64,000 bases of DNA from Nesterenkonia sp. LB17. Lineage in GTDB: Bacteria; Actinomycetota; Actinomycetes; Actinomycetales; Micrococcaceae. The stretch covers positions 62,001-126,000 of the forward strand of contig NZ_JAJOYX010000004.1 of assembly GCF_022565915.1 (NCBI RefSeq), given 5' to 3'. The first letter of the stretch is position 1, and every line of letters begins with the position of its first letter. The position numbers and the translations under genes were made by a program. This document shows positions 45,520 through 57,573 of the stretch, in pieces. The notes beneath the pieces are model-generated. The model was not told the origin of the DNA and did no database searches. It saw nothing but the letters and a program-made list of their open reading frames with translations.

Positions 45520-45589
45520 GTGTGGTGTTCTCCCTTATGCGGAAATCGGCATCGTCTCGCGGCTGCGCCCTGCACGGGCTGGCAGCGGG

Positions 45590-47671
<2,082 letters not shown>

Positions 47672-47932
47672 CTATGCCGTCTCCTTGAGTTGCCGGGAAG
47701 GTCGTGAAGGTCGACCTTGTCATGACACAGACCAGCCCGAGTGGTGGGTACGCTCGGGCCGTCGCTCCAGTCTACCGCGCCATCGCCCCAGAATCGCATT
47801 TTTTGGACGCTGTGGACGCCCAGACTTCATGGTCAGCGGCCGGGGAACCGGCCTGGGACCATCTCGGGGATGCCCGGATGAGGTTGGGTTCCACTGGGTG
47901 GGCCCGAGCGCGGCATATCGCAGCCTGGCGTT

Positions 47933-48496
47933 TCAGCCATAGGTGTCTCGTGGGCCCCGCCCGCGCACCGAATAGCGCCCCTTCTTCCAACTCGGCGCCG
48001 CGGGACCGCGGATCGAGAGACCGGTGACGATCCCCGGGCCGAGCTGAGTGTTGAACACGTCCATCAGCTGCGGCTGCATGAGCTTCAGGTTCGTGGCCCA
48101 GGCGGTGGAGTCGCAGAGGACCTCCACCACCCCGTTCTCGAACTTCTCCGGCTTGCAGTGCTGCGCGATGGCAGAGCCGACCAGCTGCTCCCAGCGTGCG
48201 ATGACCGAGCCCACCGCGACAGGAGAGCTCCAGCCGCGGGTCTTGATGAGCCCCCCGACGACTCCGCCGAGCAGGTTCGGATCACGCCGGTCCGCCCCGG
48301 ACTGCGATCCCCCGGTGCTCTTCCCCCGTGCCTGGGCCTCTTTGGCGCCGCTGCGCGGGTCACCGGCGAGCGAGGAGCCGCGCGGGATTCCGCGCATCCG
48401 ATGCTCTCCGCGCCCGCGGGCCGCCGCGCGCATCCGGGCCAGCAGGATCTTGGCGGCGTCCTCATGATCGTGGAGCGGGTCCTCAATCTCGTTCAT
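47933..48496 (-). CDS. DciA-like protein (DUF721), putative helicase loader
   Basis: 187 residues. After a variable, basic N-terminus of about 75 residues comes the DUF721 domain: SVIARWEQLVGSAIAQHCKPEKFENGVVEVLCDSTAWATNLKLM. DciA family proteins load or activate the replicative helicase in bacteria lacking DnaC. It overlaps the recF stop by 14 bp and lies in the conserved recF-dciA-gyrB order. Confidence 0.9.
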   Translation of the reverse strand: MNEIEDPLHDHEDAAKILLARMRAAARGRGEHRMRGIPRGSSLAGDPRSGAKEAQARGKSTGGSQSGADRRDPNLLGGVVGGLIKTRGWSSPVAVGSVIARWEQLVGSAIAQHCKPEKFENGVVEVLCDSTAWATNLKLMQPQLMDVFNTQLGPGIVTGLSIRGPAAPSWKKGRYSVRGRGPRDTYG

Positions 48497-49754
48497 GGAC
48501 GGTCACCTGGCTGATCTGATCCACCGATTCCACCCGCAGCGCGTTGCGCATGAGGCTGGCCGGTACGTCGTCGTCCACTGCCGCAGTCACGATGAGCTGC
48601 TCCGCCTCGGCCGCGAGTTCGGCGAGGCGCCGTCGACGCCGGGAGTCGAGCTCGGCGAACACGTCGTCGAGGATCAGCACCGGCTGGGCGCCTTCACCGG
48701 GATCGTCGTCGACCATCACGCGGTACGCGGCCAGCCGCAGCGCCAGCGCGAAGGACCAGGTCTCTCCATGCGAGGCGAAGCCCTTGACCGGCACCTCGTC
48801 CAGGGTGAAGGCGATGTCGTCGCGGTGCGGACCCACCAGGGTGATGGCGCGATGCCGTTCTTCCCGCCGGGCTGCGCCGAGACGCTGAACCATCAGCGCC
48901 GCCAGCTCCTCGCGGGAGGCCGATTCCAGGGCCGAGACGTCGGCCGTCCCAGGCACGGTCGGGCTCCCGGCACCCGCATCGGCGGCCGGTGCCCCCTCCG
49001 TGTCCGGGGCAGCGGCCATCTCGACGTCTGGATCCTCGTCGTTCGTGCCCGCGGCATCAAGGGAGCTGAGGTACTTCAGCCGCGCCGTGCGGACGCTGCC
49101 GGAGAGCTGCCCGTAGGCGGTCGCCGTGTGGGGACGAAGCGCCGTGAGCATCTCCAATCGGGCTTTGAGCAGGTGAGATCCAGCTTCGGAGAGCTGGTGG
49201 TCCCATACCGCGAGCGTGGACTCATGAGTGGCCGTGAACCCCTCATGGCGCAGCGACTTGAGCAGGGCGTTGCGCTGTTTGAGCACCTTCTCGTAGTCCA
49301 GGCGCACCCTGCCGAGCGCCGGACGCAGCTGCACCGCGAGATCATCCAGAAGCCGACGCCGAACAGCGGGGGACCCCTTGATCAGCTCCAGATCCTCCGG
49401 AGCGAAGAGCACGGTGCGCAGGATCCCCAGCACATCGGTGGCCCGCACCGGGTTTCCGCGATTGATCCGGGCCCGGTTGCTGCGCCCCGGGTTGATCTCG
49501 ACCTCGAGTCGCGCCTGCCGAGATCCACGATGCGCATCGGCCCGGATGAAGGCCTGCTTCTCTCCATGTCGGACCAGGGGCCCGTCCTGGCTCACCCGGT
49601 GCGAGCTCAGCGTGGAGAGGTAGCCGATGGCTTCGGCGATGTTGGTCTTGCCCACCCCGTTGTATCCCAGCAGCACGTTGGGGCCAGGCTCCAATGTCAG
49701 CTGCGCGTGGGCGTAGCTGCGAAAGTCTGTGAGTGTGAGCTGTGAGATCCGCAT
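48483..49754 (-). CDS. recF: DNA replication and repair protein RecF
   Basis: 423-residue SMC-like ATPase of the RecFOR pathway. It begins MRISQLTLTDFRSY; Walker A is LLGYNGVGKTNIAEAIGYL, the signature region ITLVGPHRDDIAF and Walker B VLILDDVFAELD. An Asp/Glu/Ala/Pro-rich segment of about 40 residues (around residues 228-270) is inserted before the LVGPHRDD region. It lies 20 bp after dnaN and overlaps dciA. Confidence 0.95.
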   Translation of the reverse strand: MRISQLTLTDFRSYAHAQLTLEPGPNVLLGYNGVGKTNIAEAIGYLSTLSSHRVSQDGPLVRHGEKQAFIRADAHRGSRQARLEVEINPGRSNRARINRGNPVRATDVLGILRTVLFAPEDLELIKGSPAVRRRLLDDLAVQLRPALGRVRLDYEKVLKQRNALLKSLRHEGFTATHESTLAVWDHQLSEAGSHLLKARLEMLTALRPHTATAYGQLSGSVRTARLKYLSSLDAAGTNDEDPDVEMAAAPDTEGAPAADAGAGSPTVPGTADVSALESASREELAALMVQRLGAARREERHRAITLVGPHRDDIAFTLDEVPVKGFASHGETWSFALALRLAAYRVMVDDDPGEGAQPVLILDDVFAELDSRRRRRLAELAAEAEQLIVTAAVDDDVPASLMRNALRVESVDQISQVTVHERD

Positions 49755-49774
49755 GGTCTCCTGGGCTGCCAGGG

Positions 49775-50902
49775 CTACGGGTTGATCAGGCGCACCGGCA
49801 TCAGCAGATACCGGAAGTCGATGGCCTTCTCGCCGTCGGCTTCGGCCTGACCGGTGATCATCGCCGGCTTGGGCGCCGAGACGAAGGAGAAGCGCAGGAA
49901 CTCGGTGTCGATGACGCTGAGCCCTTCGTTGAGGTATGCCGGGTTGAATCCGACGGTGATCGCCTCACCGGTGAGTGTGGCGGGGATGACCTCGGAGGCG
50001 GAGGCCGCGTCGTCGACTCCTGCGTCGAGGATGACCTCGTTGTCCTGGGTGAACTGCAGCCGCACGTGGCCATTGCGTTCGGAGACCAGGGAGACGCGGC
50101 GGGCCGCCTCGATGAACTCTGCGGTGTTGACCACGGCGTGGATCGGGGTCTCTTCCGGGAACAGCTGTCGGATCTTGGGATAGTCCCCGTCGACCAGCAC
50201 AGAGGTGGTCCGCCGCCCGCCGGAGGAGAAGCCGACCAGCTCGGCGGTCTCGGAGAGCGCGATCTGCAGGGATCCGGCCCCGGCGAGGGACTTCGCCACG
50301 TCGTTCAGCGTCTTGGCCTTGATCAGCACCGAGGTGGAGATCTCGGGGTCTGCCGGGGACCAGTTGATCTCTCGCATGGCAAGCCGGTAGCGGTCAGTCG
50401 CCAGGAAGGTGATGGTGTCACCCTCGATCTCGACCTTCACGCCGGTGAGGATCGGCAGCGTGTCATCCTTCGACGCCGCGGTGATCACCTGGGAGACCGC
50501 GCGGGCGAATGCCGCACCGTCCACGGTGCCGGCGAGCTCCGGCATGCCTGGGAGCTCAGGATATTCGTCCACCGGCATGGTGGAGAGGGTGAACTTCGAG
50601 GATCGGCAGGTCAGCTGGACGCGTGCGTCCTGCAGATGCACGGTGACCGGGGCGTTCGGCAGGGATTTCACGATGTCATTGAGAAGCCGCCCTGAGACGA
50701 GGATCGTCCCGGACTGCTGCACGTCCGCCTCGATGTGCAGCTGGGCGGAGATCTCATGGTCGAAGCTGGAGATGGTGACGGTCTGATCAGCCGCGGTGAT
50801 GTGCAGCCCTGCCAGGACCGGCGCCGGGGGTCGGGGAGACAGCGAACGGGCAGCCCAAGAGACTGCTTCGGAAAGAACGTCCCGCTCAACAGTGAACTCC
50901 AC
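49775..50902 (-). CDS. dnaN: DNA polymerase III beta subunit (sliding clamp)
   Basis: 375-residue clamp. The start VEFTVERDVLSEAVSWAARSLSPRPPAPVLAGL (GTG at 50902) matches actinobacterial DnaN and gives the usual length; AAGGG and CAGGG lie just upstream. The longer in-frame extension runs into the origin. The C-terminus VSAPKPAMITG ... FRYLLMPVRL is the typical end. It starts the dnaN-recF-dciA run and borders oriC. Confidence 0.97.
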   Translation of the reverse strand: MEFTVERDVLSEAVSWAARSLSPRPPAPVLAGLHITAADQTVTISSFDHEISAQLHIEADVQQSGTILVSGRLLNDIVKSLPNAPVTVHLQDARVQLTCRSSKFTLSTMPVDEYPELPGMPELAGTVDGAAFARAVSQVITAASKDDTLPILTGVKVEIEGDTITFLATDRYRLAMREINWSPADPEISTSVLIKAKTLNDVAKSLAGAGSLQIALSETAELVGFSSGGRRTTSVLVDGDYPKIRQLFPEETPIHAVVNTAEFIEAARRVSLVSERNGHVRLQFTQDNEVILDAGVDDAASASEVIPATLTGEAITVGFNPAYLNEGLSVIDTEFLRFSFVSAPKPAMITGQAEADGEKAIDFRYLLMPVRLINP

Positions 50903-51608
50903 TGATCCCTGCCCTTCTTGTGGCTCATCGACAGCCCAGTGCGTAATGTCAAGCATCTGGTGGCTGTGTCGAGTGTCGAGCTTACCTGCAAGAGCGCGGC
51001 AGAAGCCAGCAAAGATCTCAGCGACCACCATATGAGCCCCATGACGGGTCATCAGCCACAAGATCTGGGATCCGAGGATCAGACTGAGACATCGTCGTGG
51101 CCGAGGATCTCAAAGATCGTGACGGTGGGTGTTCTCCGGCTGGATCTTCGTTTCAGCGAGCCAGGTGATTGTTCTCTGTCATTTAAAGGGTTAAGGGTCA
51201 GAAGTGTTAACAGGTGCTGTGGAATCTGTGGATAACCGCCTCCTTCGCGTGCCCTGTCCGGGATCCTCTGTGCACCCAGCGGTGGACCGCCGTCGCTTCA
51301 GCTGTGCACCGGCAGTGGAGATTCGAAGAGGGCCCAAGAGGCCGTTCCCCAGGCATAGCGCAGTTATCCACAGAAAAGTCGGCTTCTGCACCGCTTCGTG
51401 CACTGTTTTATCCACAGCTGTTAACAAGAATCGGGAAAACTCCACCGGTGCCTGTGGATATGTGGGAAAACCTGTGGAGATCGACGCTGTCAACTTCTCT
51501 GAATCCCAACCAGCACAACAAATGACAACGGTGTGAGTTGTGGAGCAGGAGCTTCTCCACAGGTGTCAGGGACGAGCTTGACTTAACTCAGGTCATTCTG
51601 CGGGTGGA
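50903..51608. other. oriC: Chromosomal replication origin oriC (dnaA-dnaN interval)
   Basis: This 706-bp non-coding interval holds perfect DnaA boxes at 51227-51235 (TGTGGATAA), 51364-51372 and 51408-51416 (TTATCCACA), plus one-mismatch boxes at 51453-51461 (TGTGGATAT) and 51553-51561 (TTCTCCACA) and weaker ones near 51473. An AT-rich stretch at 51180-51212 (atttaaagggttaag and tgttaac) beside the box field on the dnaN side is a candidate unwinding element. The dnaA-dnaN position is where actinobacterial origins lie. The part from 50903 to about 51180 shows no boxes. Confidence 0.92.
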
Positions 51609-53282
51609 TCAGCGCTGTTGTTTGATCTTGTTGGTCAGTTCCGTGACCTGGTTGAAGACGGCCCGACGTTCGGCCATGAGCTCACGGATCTTTCGTTCGG
51701 CATACATCACGGTGGTGTGGTCGCGGCCGCCGAGTGCCTGACCGATCTTGGGCAGCGACATCTCGGTGAGCTCGCGCAGCAGGTACATGGCGATCTGACG
51801 CGCCGTCACCAGGGTCCGATTGCGTGACTTCGAGGTCAGCTCCTCGACCGTGAAGTTGTAGTAGTCCGCGGTGGCATTGATGATCTGCTCGGAGGTGATC
51901 TCCTGGGCGTGGTCATCGGAGATCAGATCCCGCATGACCTGCTCTGCAAGCGACAGATCCACCGCCTGCTTGTTCAGCGCGGCGTACGCGGTGACTCGGA
52001 TCAGCGCACCCTCGAGCTCACGGATGTTGGTGGAGATCTTGGAACCGATGTATTCGAGCACATCGTCGGGACAGGAGAAGTTCTCCGCCGTGGCCTTCTT
52101 GCGCAGAATCGCGATGCGCGTCTCGAGCTCAGGCGGCTGGATATCGGTGATCAGGCCCCACTCGAACCGTGACCGGAGCCGCTCCTCGAAGCCGGAGAGC
52201 TGCTTGGGCGGCAGGTCCGAGGTGATGACGACCTGCTTGTTGTTGTTGTAGAGGGTGTTGAAGGTGTGGAAGAACTCCTCCACCGTGCGTTCCTTGTCGG
52301 CGAGGAACTGGATGTCGTCGAGGAGCAGGATGTCCACATTGCGATAGAGGTGCTTGAAGCTGGCGCCCTCGTCATCGCGGATGGAGTTGATGAAGTCGTT
52401 GGTGAACTCCTCCGAGTTCACGTAGCGCACCCGGATGCCGGAATACAGCCGTTGGGCGTAGTGCCCTATGGCGTGGAGCAGGTGGGTCTTGCCCAGCCCG
52501 GAGTCTCCGTAGATGAACAGCGGGTTGTAGGCCTTCGCGGGAGCTTCTGCCACGGCGTTCGCGGCCGCATGGGCGAACCTGTTCGAAGAGCCGATGACGA
52601 AGGTGTCGAAGGTGTAGCGCGGGTTCAGCCGGGAGGTCTCGTAGGACTCACCGCCGCCGCTGGCGGTGAAGGATTCTGCCGGGGCCGGACGGCTCGGACG
52701 GCGCTCGACGAGGCGCTGCTCGCGCTGCGTCGGCTCGGGGCGTTCATACTGCGAATAATCCGTGGGCGGGAAGCTCGGCTGACCGAACTCGTCACGTTCG
52801 CGGCCCGAACCGATGCCTCGGCGCTCCGGTGCACGCTCGACGCGGTCGTAGGGCGCCGCGTCTGCGGCGAGTCCCCGCCGCGGCTGTTCGACGACCGTCT
52901 CACTGGGGTAGAGATCATCCACGGCGGTGGATGAGGCAGAAGCGGCCGAGGGCGCCGAGGGAGCGGTGCTGTCGATGGTGTGTTCGCGCTGACGCTGAGA
53001 CATCTCAGGATCGATCACGTAGGCGCAGAGGACCTCCCTGCCGAACACGGTGCGCAGCGCGTCGCTGAGCTGAACAGTCAGAGTCGCCTGCATCAGTTCG
53101 CGAACCCGCTCGTGGGGGACTGCCACCGTCAGCAGCAGCGTCTCGCCGAGGAGCTGTTCCCCCTGCGGGACTGCTCGTCCCACATCAGTGAGGTTCAGGG
53201 CTCCGATGCCATGGTTCTCACGGAGCTCTGCGAGCACCTGCTGCCACTGGCGCGGCACATCGATCTCTGACTCAGCAGGCAC
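51609..53282 (-). CDS. dnaA: Chromosomal replication initiator protein DnaA
   Basis: 557-residue initiator. Domain I is at the N-terminus ([20 protein letters not shown]); a long, Arg/Pro/Gln-rich domain II spans about residues 100-225; the AAA+ domain has Walker [19 protein letters not shown] and Walker [15 protein letters not shown]; and the DNA-binding signature is [18 protein letters not shown]. The GTG at 53282 is chosen because GAGGGGAG lies just upstream; an in-frame GTG at 53330 is possible. Degenerate DnaA boxes before the start suggest autoregulation. Confidence 0.96.
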   Translation of the reverse strand: MPAESEIDVPRQWQQVLAELRENHGIGALNLTDVGRAVPQGEQLLGETLLLTVAVPHERVRELMQATLTVQLSDALRTVFGREVLCAYVIDPEMSQRQREHTIDSTAPSAPSAASASSTAVDDLYPSETVVEQPRRGLAADAAPYDRVERAPERRGIGSGRERDEFGQPSFPPTDYSQYERPEPTQREQRLVERRPSRPAPAESFTASGGGESYETSRLNPRYTFDTFVIGSSNRFAHAAANAVAEAPAKAYNPLFIYGDSGLGKTHLLHAIGHYAQRLYSGIRVRYVNSEEFTNDFINSIRDDEGASFKHLYRNVDILLLDDIQFLADKERTVEEFFHTFNTLYNNNKQVVITSDLPPKQLSGFEERLRSRFEWGLITDIQPPELETRIAILRKKATAENFSCPDDVLEYIGSKISTNIRELEGALIRVTAYAALNKQAVDLSLAEQVMRDLISDDHAQEITSEQIINATADYYNFTVEELTSKSRNRTLVTARQIAMYLLRELTEMSLPKIGQALGGRDHTTVMYAERKIRELMAERRAVFNQVTELTNKIKQQR

Positions 53283-53383
53283 GCTGCTCCCCTCGTATAC
53301 ATCGGTGAAATTCTGCCCATAGTATTCCACAGCTTCTGTGGAGAGGCCTGTGGAACAACTCTGTGCTTCCGCGTCATTGCAGG

Positions 53384-55057
53384 TCAGCCGCTGGGGATCT
53401 CTCGGCGGTGCCAGCCTGTGAATCCCAGGAGGATCCCGCCCACTCCGATGGCGCTGAGCCAGATCACCGGACCCCATTCGAAAGCCTCCACCGGGTACTG
53501 CGCGAGGTGTCCGAACACGTTGAGCTCGAAGAAGATCTCCGGCAGATCCAGGAGCGGACCGAAGTTTGTGATCACGGCCGCGTAGCCGAGAACGGTCCAG
53601 CCCAGCACCCCGGCGAACCGAGGCGCCCAGCCGTATGCGGCGAACGTCAGTCCCAGCACAGCCAGGACGGCGGGCCCCTGATGCAGACTGGCCAGCAGAA
53701 TGTCGGTGAAGTGATCACCGGGCTCATCCGCGAGCACGGCCACGGCCGCTGCACCTGTGGCCAGGCCGGTGAGCACCAGCATGATGCTGAGTCCGCCGAG
53801 GATCACGGCGAGGTGCGCACCGAGCCAGCGAGTCCGGCTCAGCGGAGCGCTGAGAATCCACTCTGCTCGCCCGTGCTTCTCCTCACCACGCAGCTGTTGG
53901 ACCCCGCCGACTCCCGCGGCGGCGACGAAGAGTGCCAGAAACATCGCCATATAGGCCAGATATCCCAGCAGCACAGTCTCTCCGCTGAAGAAGCTGCGGA
54001 ACTCTTCGGGCAGGTCCGCGGCGGTGTCGACCATGGATTGGGCGTAGCTGCCGAAGAGCGCTCCACAGAGGACGACTGCAATCCCCCAGCCGCGCAGACC
54101 GCCGCGAAGGGTGTGCGTCGCCACACCTAGGGGTGTCGCCAGCCGGGGCCGAGCCCTGGACCTGCCGAGCCGGGAGGGCAGCAGCCCGGCCCCGAGATCG
54201 CGCCGGGTGCTCAGCTCGTACGCGCCGAGGACTGCTGCGGCGGCCAGCGCCAGACAGGGCAGCAGCGGCCACCAGCGATCTTCGACGTAGGGGGCGGTCT
54301 GCTGGGACCAGCCGAGGGGGGAGAACCAGGACAGCGTGGTCCCCTCGACGGCCGCCATGTCACCGAGCATCCGGATCAGATACGCCAGCCCCAGCAGGGC
54401 ACCGGTGAGTGCGGAGGCCGAACGGGAGGTCTCGGTCAGCTGGGCGGCGAGAGCCGCCGCGGCGGCGAAGAAAAGTCCGACGGATGCCCCGGAACCGGCC
54501 ACCAGCAGCGACCCTGTCAGCGCGAACCCACCGGAGAGCGCACCGAGGAGCACCAGCGCCGCCGCCGCTGCATTGGCCAGCAGCACCAGAATCAGCGCCG
54601 CGGTGAGCGTGGCGTGCCGACCCAGCACATCGGCACGCAGAAGCTCCGCCCTGCCGGAGGCCTCTTCGGCGCGCGTGTGCCGAACCACGGTGAACATGCT
54701 CATCAGAGCGGTGAGGATGTAGATGAACAGCACATAGCCGGCCGCATAGAAGCGCTCGAAGGTGGGTGACTCCATGCCGTAGGCCGGACCAGTCATCAGC
54801 CGTCCGACCGGCTCCGCGAACAGCCCCGCCATCTGGGCCAGCTCCGCCTCGTCGGTCACCAGTGCTTGCACAGCGTTGGCCACGTAGAAGCTCATCAGCC
54901 CGATGCCCACCACCCAGAGGCTCAGCCGAACCCGGTCCTGACGCAGCAGAAACCGCAGCAGGACACCGGTGCCGACCAGGCTCGCCTGGGTTTGACCGCT
55001 GGTGCTGCCGGACCTGTTGCCGGACCTGCTGGAGGACCGGGCCTGCGCCGTCGTCAT
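53384..55057 (-). CDS. ABC exporter permease (polyketide-antibiotic-exporter-like)
   Basis: 557-residue membrane protein with about twelve helices in two similar halves. Segments such as [47 protein letters not shown] and [21 protein letters not shown] (mirrored by [22 protein letters not shown] in the second half) are typical of the exporter-of-polyketide-antibiotics permease family. It overlaps the ATPase gene by 4 bp. Its stop lies about 100 bp before the dnaA start on the same strand, so read-through into dnaA is possible. The cargo is unknown. Confidence 0.88.
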   Translation of the reverse strand: MTTAQARSSSRSGNRSGSTSGQTQASLVGTGVLLRFLLRQDRVRLSLWVVGIGLMSFYVANAVQALVTDEAELAQMAGLFAEPVGRLMTGPAYGMESPTFERFYAAGYVLFIYILTALMSMFTVVRHTRAEEASGRAELLRADVLGRHATLTAALILVLLANAAAAALVLLGALSGGFALTGSLLVAGSGASVGLFFAAAAALAAQLTETSRSASALTGALLGLAYLIRMLGDMAAVEGTTLSWFSPLGWSQQTAPYVEDRWWPLLPCLALAAAAVLGAYELSTRRDLGAGLLPSRLGRSRARPRLATPLGVATHTLRGGLRGWGIAVVLCGALFGSYAQSMVDTAADLPEEFRSFFSGETVLLGYLAYMAMFLALFVAAAGVGGVQQLRGEEKHGRAEWILSAPLSRTRWLGAHLAVILGGLSIMLVLTGLATGAAAVAVLADEPGDHFTDILLASLHQGPAVLAVLGLTFAAYGWAPRFAGVLGWTVLGYAAVITNFGPLLDLPEIFFELNVFGHLAQYPVEAFEWGPVIWLSAIGVGGILLGFTGWHRREIPSG

Positions 55058-56028
55058 GGTGCTGAAGTCTTGGAGACGGAGTTGCTGGAGGCGGAAGGAT
55101 GGGACTCCGGGATCACTCCGTAGTGCCGAATCAGGAGCTGTTCGAGCGTCGGAGGATGGGCGACGAGAGACTGCACGCCCAGGGATGCCAGGTGCGCGGT
55201 GATCTGCGCCAGGTGGTCGCTGTCGACCTCCAGGACAGTGCGGCTGGCACCGGCGGTGGTCTTCATGCGCAGATCATGAACCCCTTCGAGCTGCTGGAGT
55301 CCGGCGGTGGAGCCCTGGGTCTCGACCTCGATCGTGGTGCGGGTCATGTGGCGCATCTGCGAGAGACTGCCAGATTCAACGGTGCGGCCCTGACGAATGA
55401 TGGAGATCCGGTCCGCGAGGGCCTCGACCTGCGCCAGGATATGGCTCGAGAGCAGCACCGACCGGCCCTCCCGCCGGGTCTCGGCGATGATCTGTTGAAA
55501 GACCACCTCCATCAGCGGATCCAGTCCTGAGGTCGGCTCGTCGAGGAGCAGGAGGTCGACGTCGGCCGCCAGGGCCGCGATGAGCGCCACCTTCTGCCGG
55601 TTGCCCTTGGAGTAGGTGCGGGTCTTCTTGCGAGGGTTCAGACCAAAGCGCTCGATCAGCTCGTCGCGGCGCCGGGTCACATGCCTGGATCCTGCGTCGC
55701 GACTGCGCAGCCGCAGGAACACGTCGATCACCTCGCCGCCGGAGAGGTTGGGCCAGAGCTGCACCTCCCCCGGGACGTAGGCCAGGCGGCGATGCAGGGA
55801 CACCGCGTCCCGCCACGGGTCTCCGCCGAAGACCCTGACCGTTCCGGAGTCTGGACGAAGCAGGCCCAGCAGCACACGCAGCGTCGTAGATTTTCCGGAC
55901 CCGTTGGGCCCCAGGAAGCCGTGGACCTCGGCCGGGTTGATCTGCAGCGACAGCTTGTCCAGGGCGAGGACATCACCGAATGACTTCGTGAGGTCCTCCA
56001 CCTGGATCACGGGATCATGACCAGTCAT
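55054..56028 (-). CDS. ABC exporter ATP-binding protein
   Basis: 324-residue ATPase. Walker A FLGPNGSGKSTTLRVLLGLL, a degenerate signature RTYSKGNRQKVALIAALAADVDLLLLDEPTSGLDPL that includes Walker B and the D loop, and His switch LLSSHILAQVEAL. A C-terminal DUF4162-like region follows, as in drug and antibiotic exporters. The ATG at 56028 has AAAGGA 6 bp upstream. It lies divergent to rpmH; together with the permease it separates dnaA from rpmH. Confidence 0.92.
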   Translation of the reverse strand: MTGHDPVIQVEDLTKSFGDVLALDKLSLQINPAEVHGFLGPNGSGKSTTLRVLLGLLRPDSGTVRVFGGDPWRDAVSLHRRLAYVPGEVQLWPNLSGGEVIDVFLRLRSRDAGSRHVTRRRDELIERFGLNPRKKTRTYSKGNRQKVALIAALAADVDLLLLDEPTSGLDPLMEVVFQQIIAETRREGRSVLLSSHILAQVEALADRISIIRQGRTVESGSLSQMRHMTRTTIEVETQGSTAGLQQLEGVHDLRMKTTAGASRTVLEVDSDHLAQITAHLASLGVQSLVAHPPTLEQLLIRHYGVIPESHPSASSNSVSKTSAP

Positions 56029-56113
56029 GCCCAATCCTTTCGGCACCCCGACCGGCGCCGGGAGGTCCACCATAGGTCAGCCCGAACCCCTGGCCAATGG
56101 GTCACAACCCGGT

Positions 56114-56122
56114 TTATGCACA
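56114..56122 (+). promoter_or_regulatory. Single DnaA box upstream of rpmH
   Basis: TTATGCACA fits TTATNCACA. It lies between the divergent ABC ATPase and rpmH genes, about 160 bp before rpmH. As one isolated match it may be chance, but the origin-proximal position makes DnaA control of rpmH conceivable. Confidence 0.35.
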
Positions 56123-56280
56123 GTGTTCTGCACAGCTGTTGATGGCCGAATCGGGGCCGACTTGACGGCGGATGGAAAAAACCCCTAGTGTTGGCAGGTC
56201 GCCCCAGGGTATTGCCGTGCCTGCACGCAGATACTTTCCGGGGCCCCAATGACTTCAAACCATCCAAGTGGGAGTACACA

Positions 56281-56418
56281 GTGAGCAAGCGGACTTTCCA
56301 GCCGAGCAACCGCCGTCGCAGCCGCAAGCACGGCTTCCGTTCCCGTATGCGCACCCGTGCCGGCCGATCCATCATCTCGACCCGCCGCGCCAAGGGCCGC
56401 AAGGAACTCTCGGCCTGA
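56281..56418 (+). CDS. rpmH: 50S ribosomal protein L34
   Basis: 45 residues, the standard L34 sequence [22 protein letters not shown] with a basic C-terminus. GTG start at 56281 with GGGAG 6 bp upstream. First gene of the rpmH-rnpA-yidD-yidC-jag-rsmG run. Its usual direct neighbour dnaA is displaced here by a two-gene ABC exporter. Confidence 0.97.
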   Translation: MSKRTFQPSNRRRSRKHGFRSRMRTRAGRSIISTRRAKGRKELSA

Positions 56419-56594
56419 TTCAGAGCAATTCACGCTGACCAAGTGGTCAGCCGGTCCGAGCGCACAGCTGCAGGACCGACACCGCGGCCCGTCCCATCAA
56501 TCAGGGATCGGGCCGTTCGTGCATCCACGCACGGGTGCACGCCTGAGGACATCCAGGGCACCATATCGTCCGCACCGAAGGAAGGTCACCAGCT

Positions 56595-56990
56595 GTGCTT
56601 CCCAAGGAACACCGTCTGACCTCCTCCCGAGATCATCGCGCCGCGATGCGACACGGGTCGCGCGCCGGCGGCAGCGGGCTCATGGTCTCGGTACTGCCGC
56701 GCCCGGATGACGCTGCGGTGGATCACCGGTCCTGGCGCTGCGGGCTGGTCGTGTCCAAAGCCGTGGGCAATGCTGTGGTGCGACATCGCGTGCAGCGACG
56801 ACTGCGACACATCGTGATGGACCTGATGCGCCAAGAGGCGCTCGAGCCTGTTTCAGGGCACTCGCTGGACATCGTGATCCGCGCCTTCCCTGAGATCACG
56901 GCCCTGGACCACCCGCAGCTGCGCGCCGAGGTGCTCGGAGCAGCCCAGCGAGCCCAGCGGAAGTCGCTGCGCAGGGCGGCCCGGACGTGA
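56595..56990 (+). CDS. rnpA: Ribonuclease P protein component
   Basis: 131-residue basic protein that assists RNase P RNA in trimming tRNA 5' leaders. It begins MLPKEHRLTSSRDHRAAMRHG, and the RNR-type motif appears as KAVGNAVVRHRVQRRLRHI. The GTG start at 56595 has weak ribosome-site sequence (GAAGGA about 10 bp upstream). Its stop overlaps the GTG of yidD. Confidence 0.95.
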   Translation: MLPKEHRLTSSRDHRAAMRHGSRAGGSGLMVSVLPRPDDAAVDHRSWRCGLVVSKAVGNAVVRHRVQRRLRHIVMDLMRQEALEPVSGHSLDIVIRAFPEITALDHPQLRAEVLGAAQRAQRKSLRRAART

Positions 56991-57505
56991 ACGAGGCTCC
57001 GGACGTGAATGAGACCTCGCACCCGGACGAGGCTTCGGACCCGGATGAGGCTTCGGACCACGAGGGCCCCCAGGGTCACCGCGCAGGCAGCGCGGGCTGG
57101 GTCCGACACCGAGACTTCTACGTGGACAAGGGGGAGTCTCCCGGTCTTCCCGCATCGGCAGTCACCGAGGCCGAGCTGCGCCGCGGATGCTGGGGGTGGA
57201 TCCGCGCGGCGCCCTCCATCGTGCTGGCCTGGCTGCTGCGGGGATACCGCAAAGTCATCTCTCCCCTGTACGGTCAGGTGTGCAGCTTCTATCCGAGCTG
57301 CTCCGCCTACGGGTTGGAAGCGGTGACCGCTCACGGGGTCACTCGCGGTATTCCACTGACCCTCTGGCGGATTCTGCGCTGCAATCCCTTCACCGGTGGT
57401 GGAGTCGACCCGGTTCCACCCACGGCAAGGATTTGGCCGCAGGGTGGAGTACCGACGATCATAGAGACAAACCACCCCCCTATACCCCGCGGCGACGATG
57501 ACTGA
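56987..57505 (+). CDS. yidD: Membrane protein insertion efficiency factor YidD, N-terminally extended
   Basis: 172 residues. The YidD domain (about residues 70-145) is clear: APSIVLAWLLRGYRKVISPLYGQVCSFYPSCSAYGLEAV and LTLWRILRCNPFTGGGVDPVP, with the conserved cysteines. YidD is usually 70-110 residues. Here an acidic, repetitive N-terminal extension (DEASDPDEASD) of about 65 residues precedes it; the DNA holds short tandem copies of gaggcttcggacccggat-like units at 56992-57060. If a later start is used the extension would vanish, but no good internal start was found before the domain. Confidence 0.88.
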   Translation: MNEAPDVNETSHPDEASDPDEASDHEGPQGHRAGSAGWVRHRDFYVDKGESPGLPASAVTEAELRRGCWGWIRAAPSIVLAWLLRGYRKVISPLYGQVCSFYPSCSAYGLEAVTAHGVTRGIPLTLWRILRCNPFTGGGVDPVPPTARIWPQGGVPTIIETNHPPIPRGDDD

Positions 57506-57573
57506 TGCCATCGTCGCCCTCGAGCCGGCAGGCTGCTTTCGCATGACGCCTGGCCACGACATCTGAGAGATCC

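Noticed and set aside
48495-49745. 416-codon open frame opposite recF
   Set aside because: Shadow frame over a gene with clear RecF motifs and conserved neighbours.
50903-51061. Upstream extension of dnaN into oriC
   Set aside because: The extension has no DnaN similarity, and the GTG at 50902 gives the conserved N-terminus and normal length.
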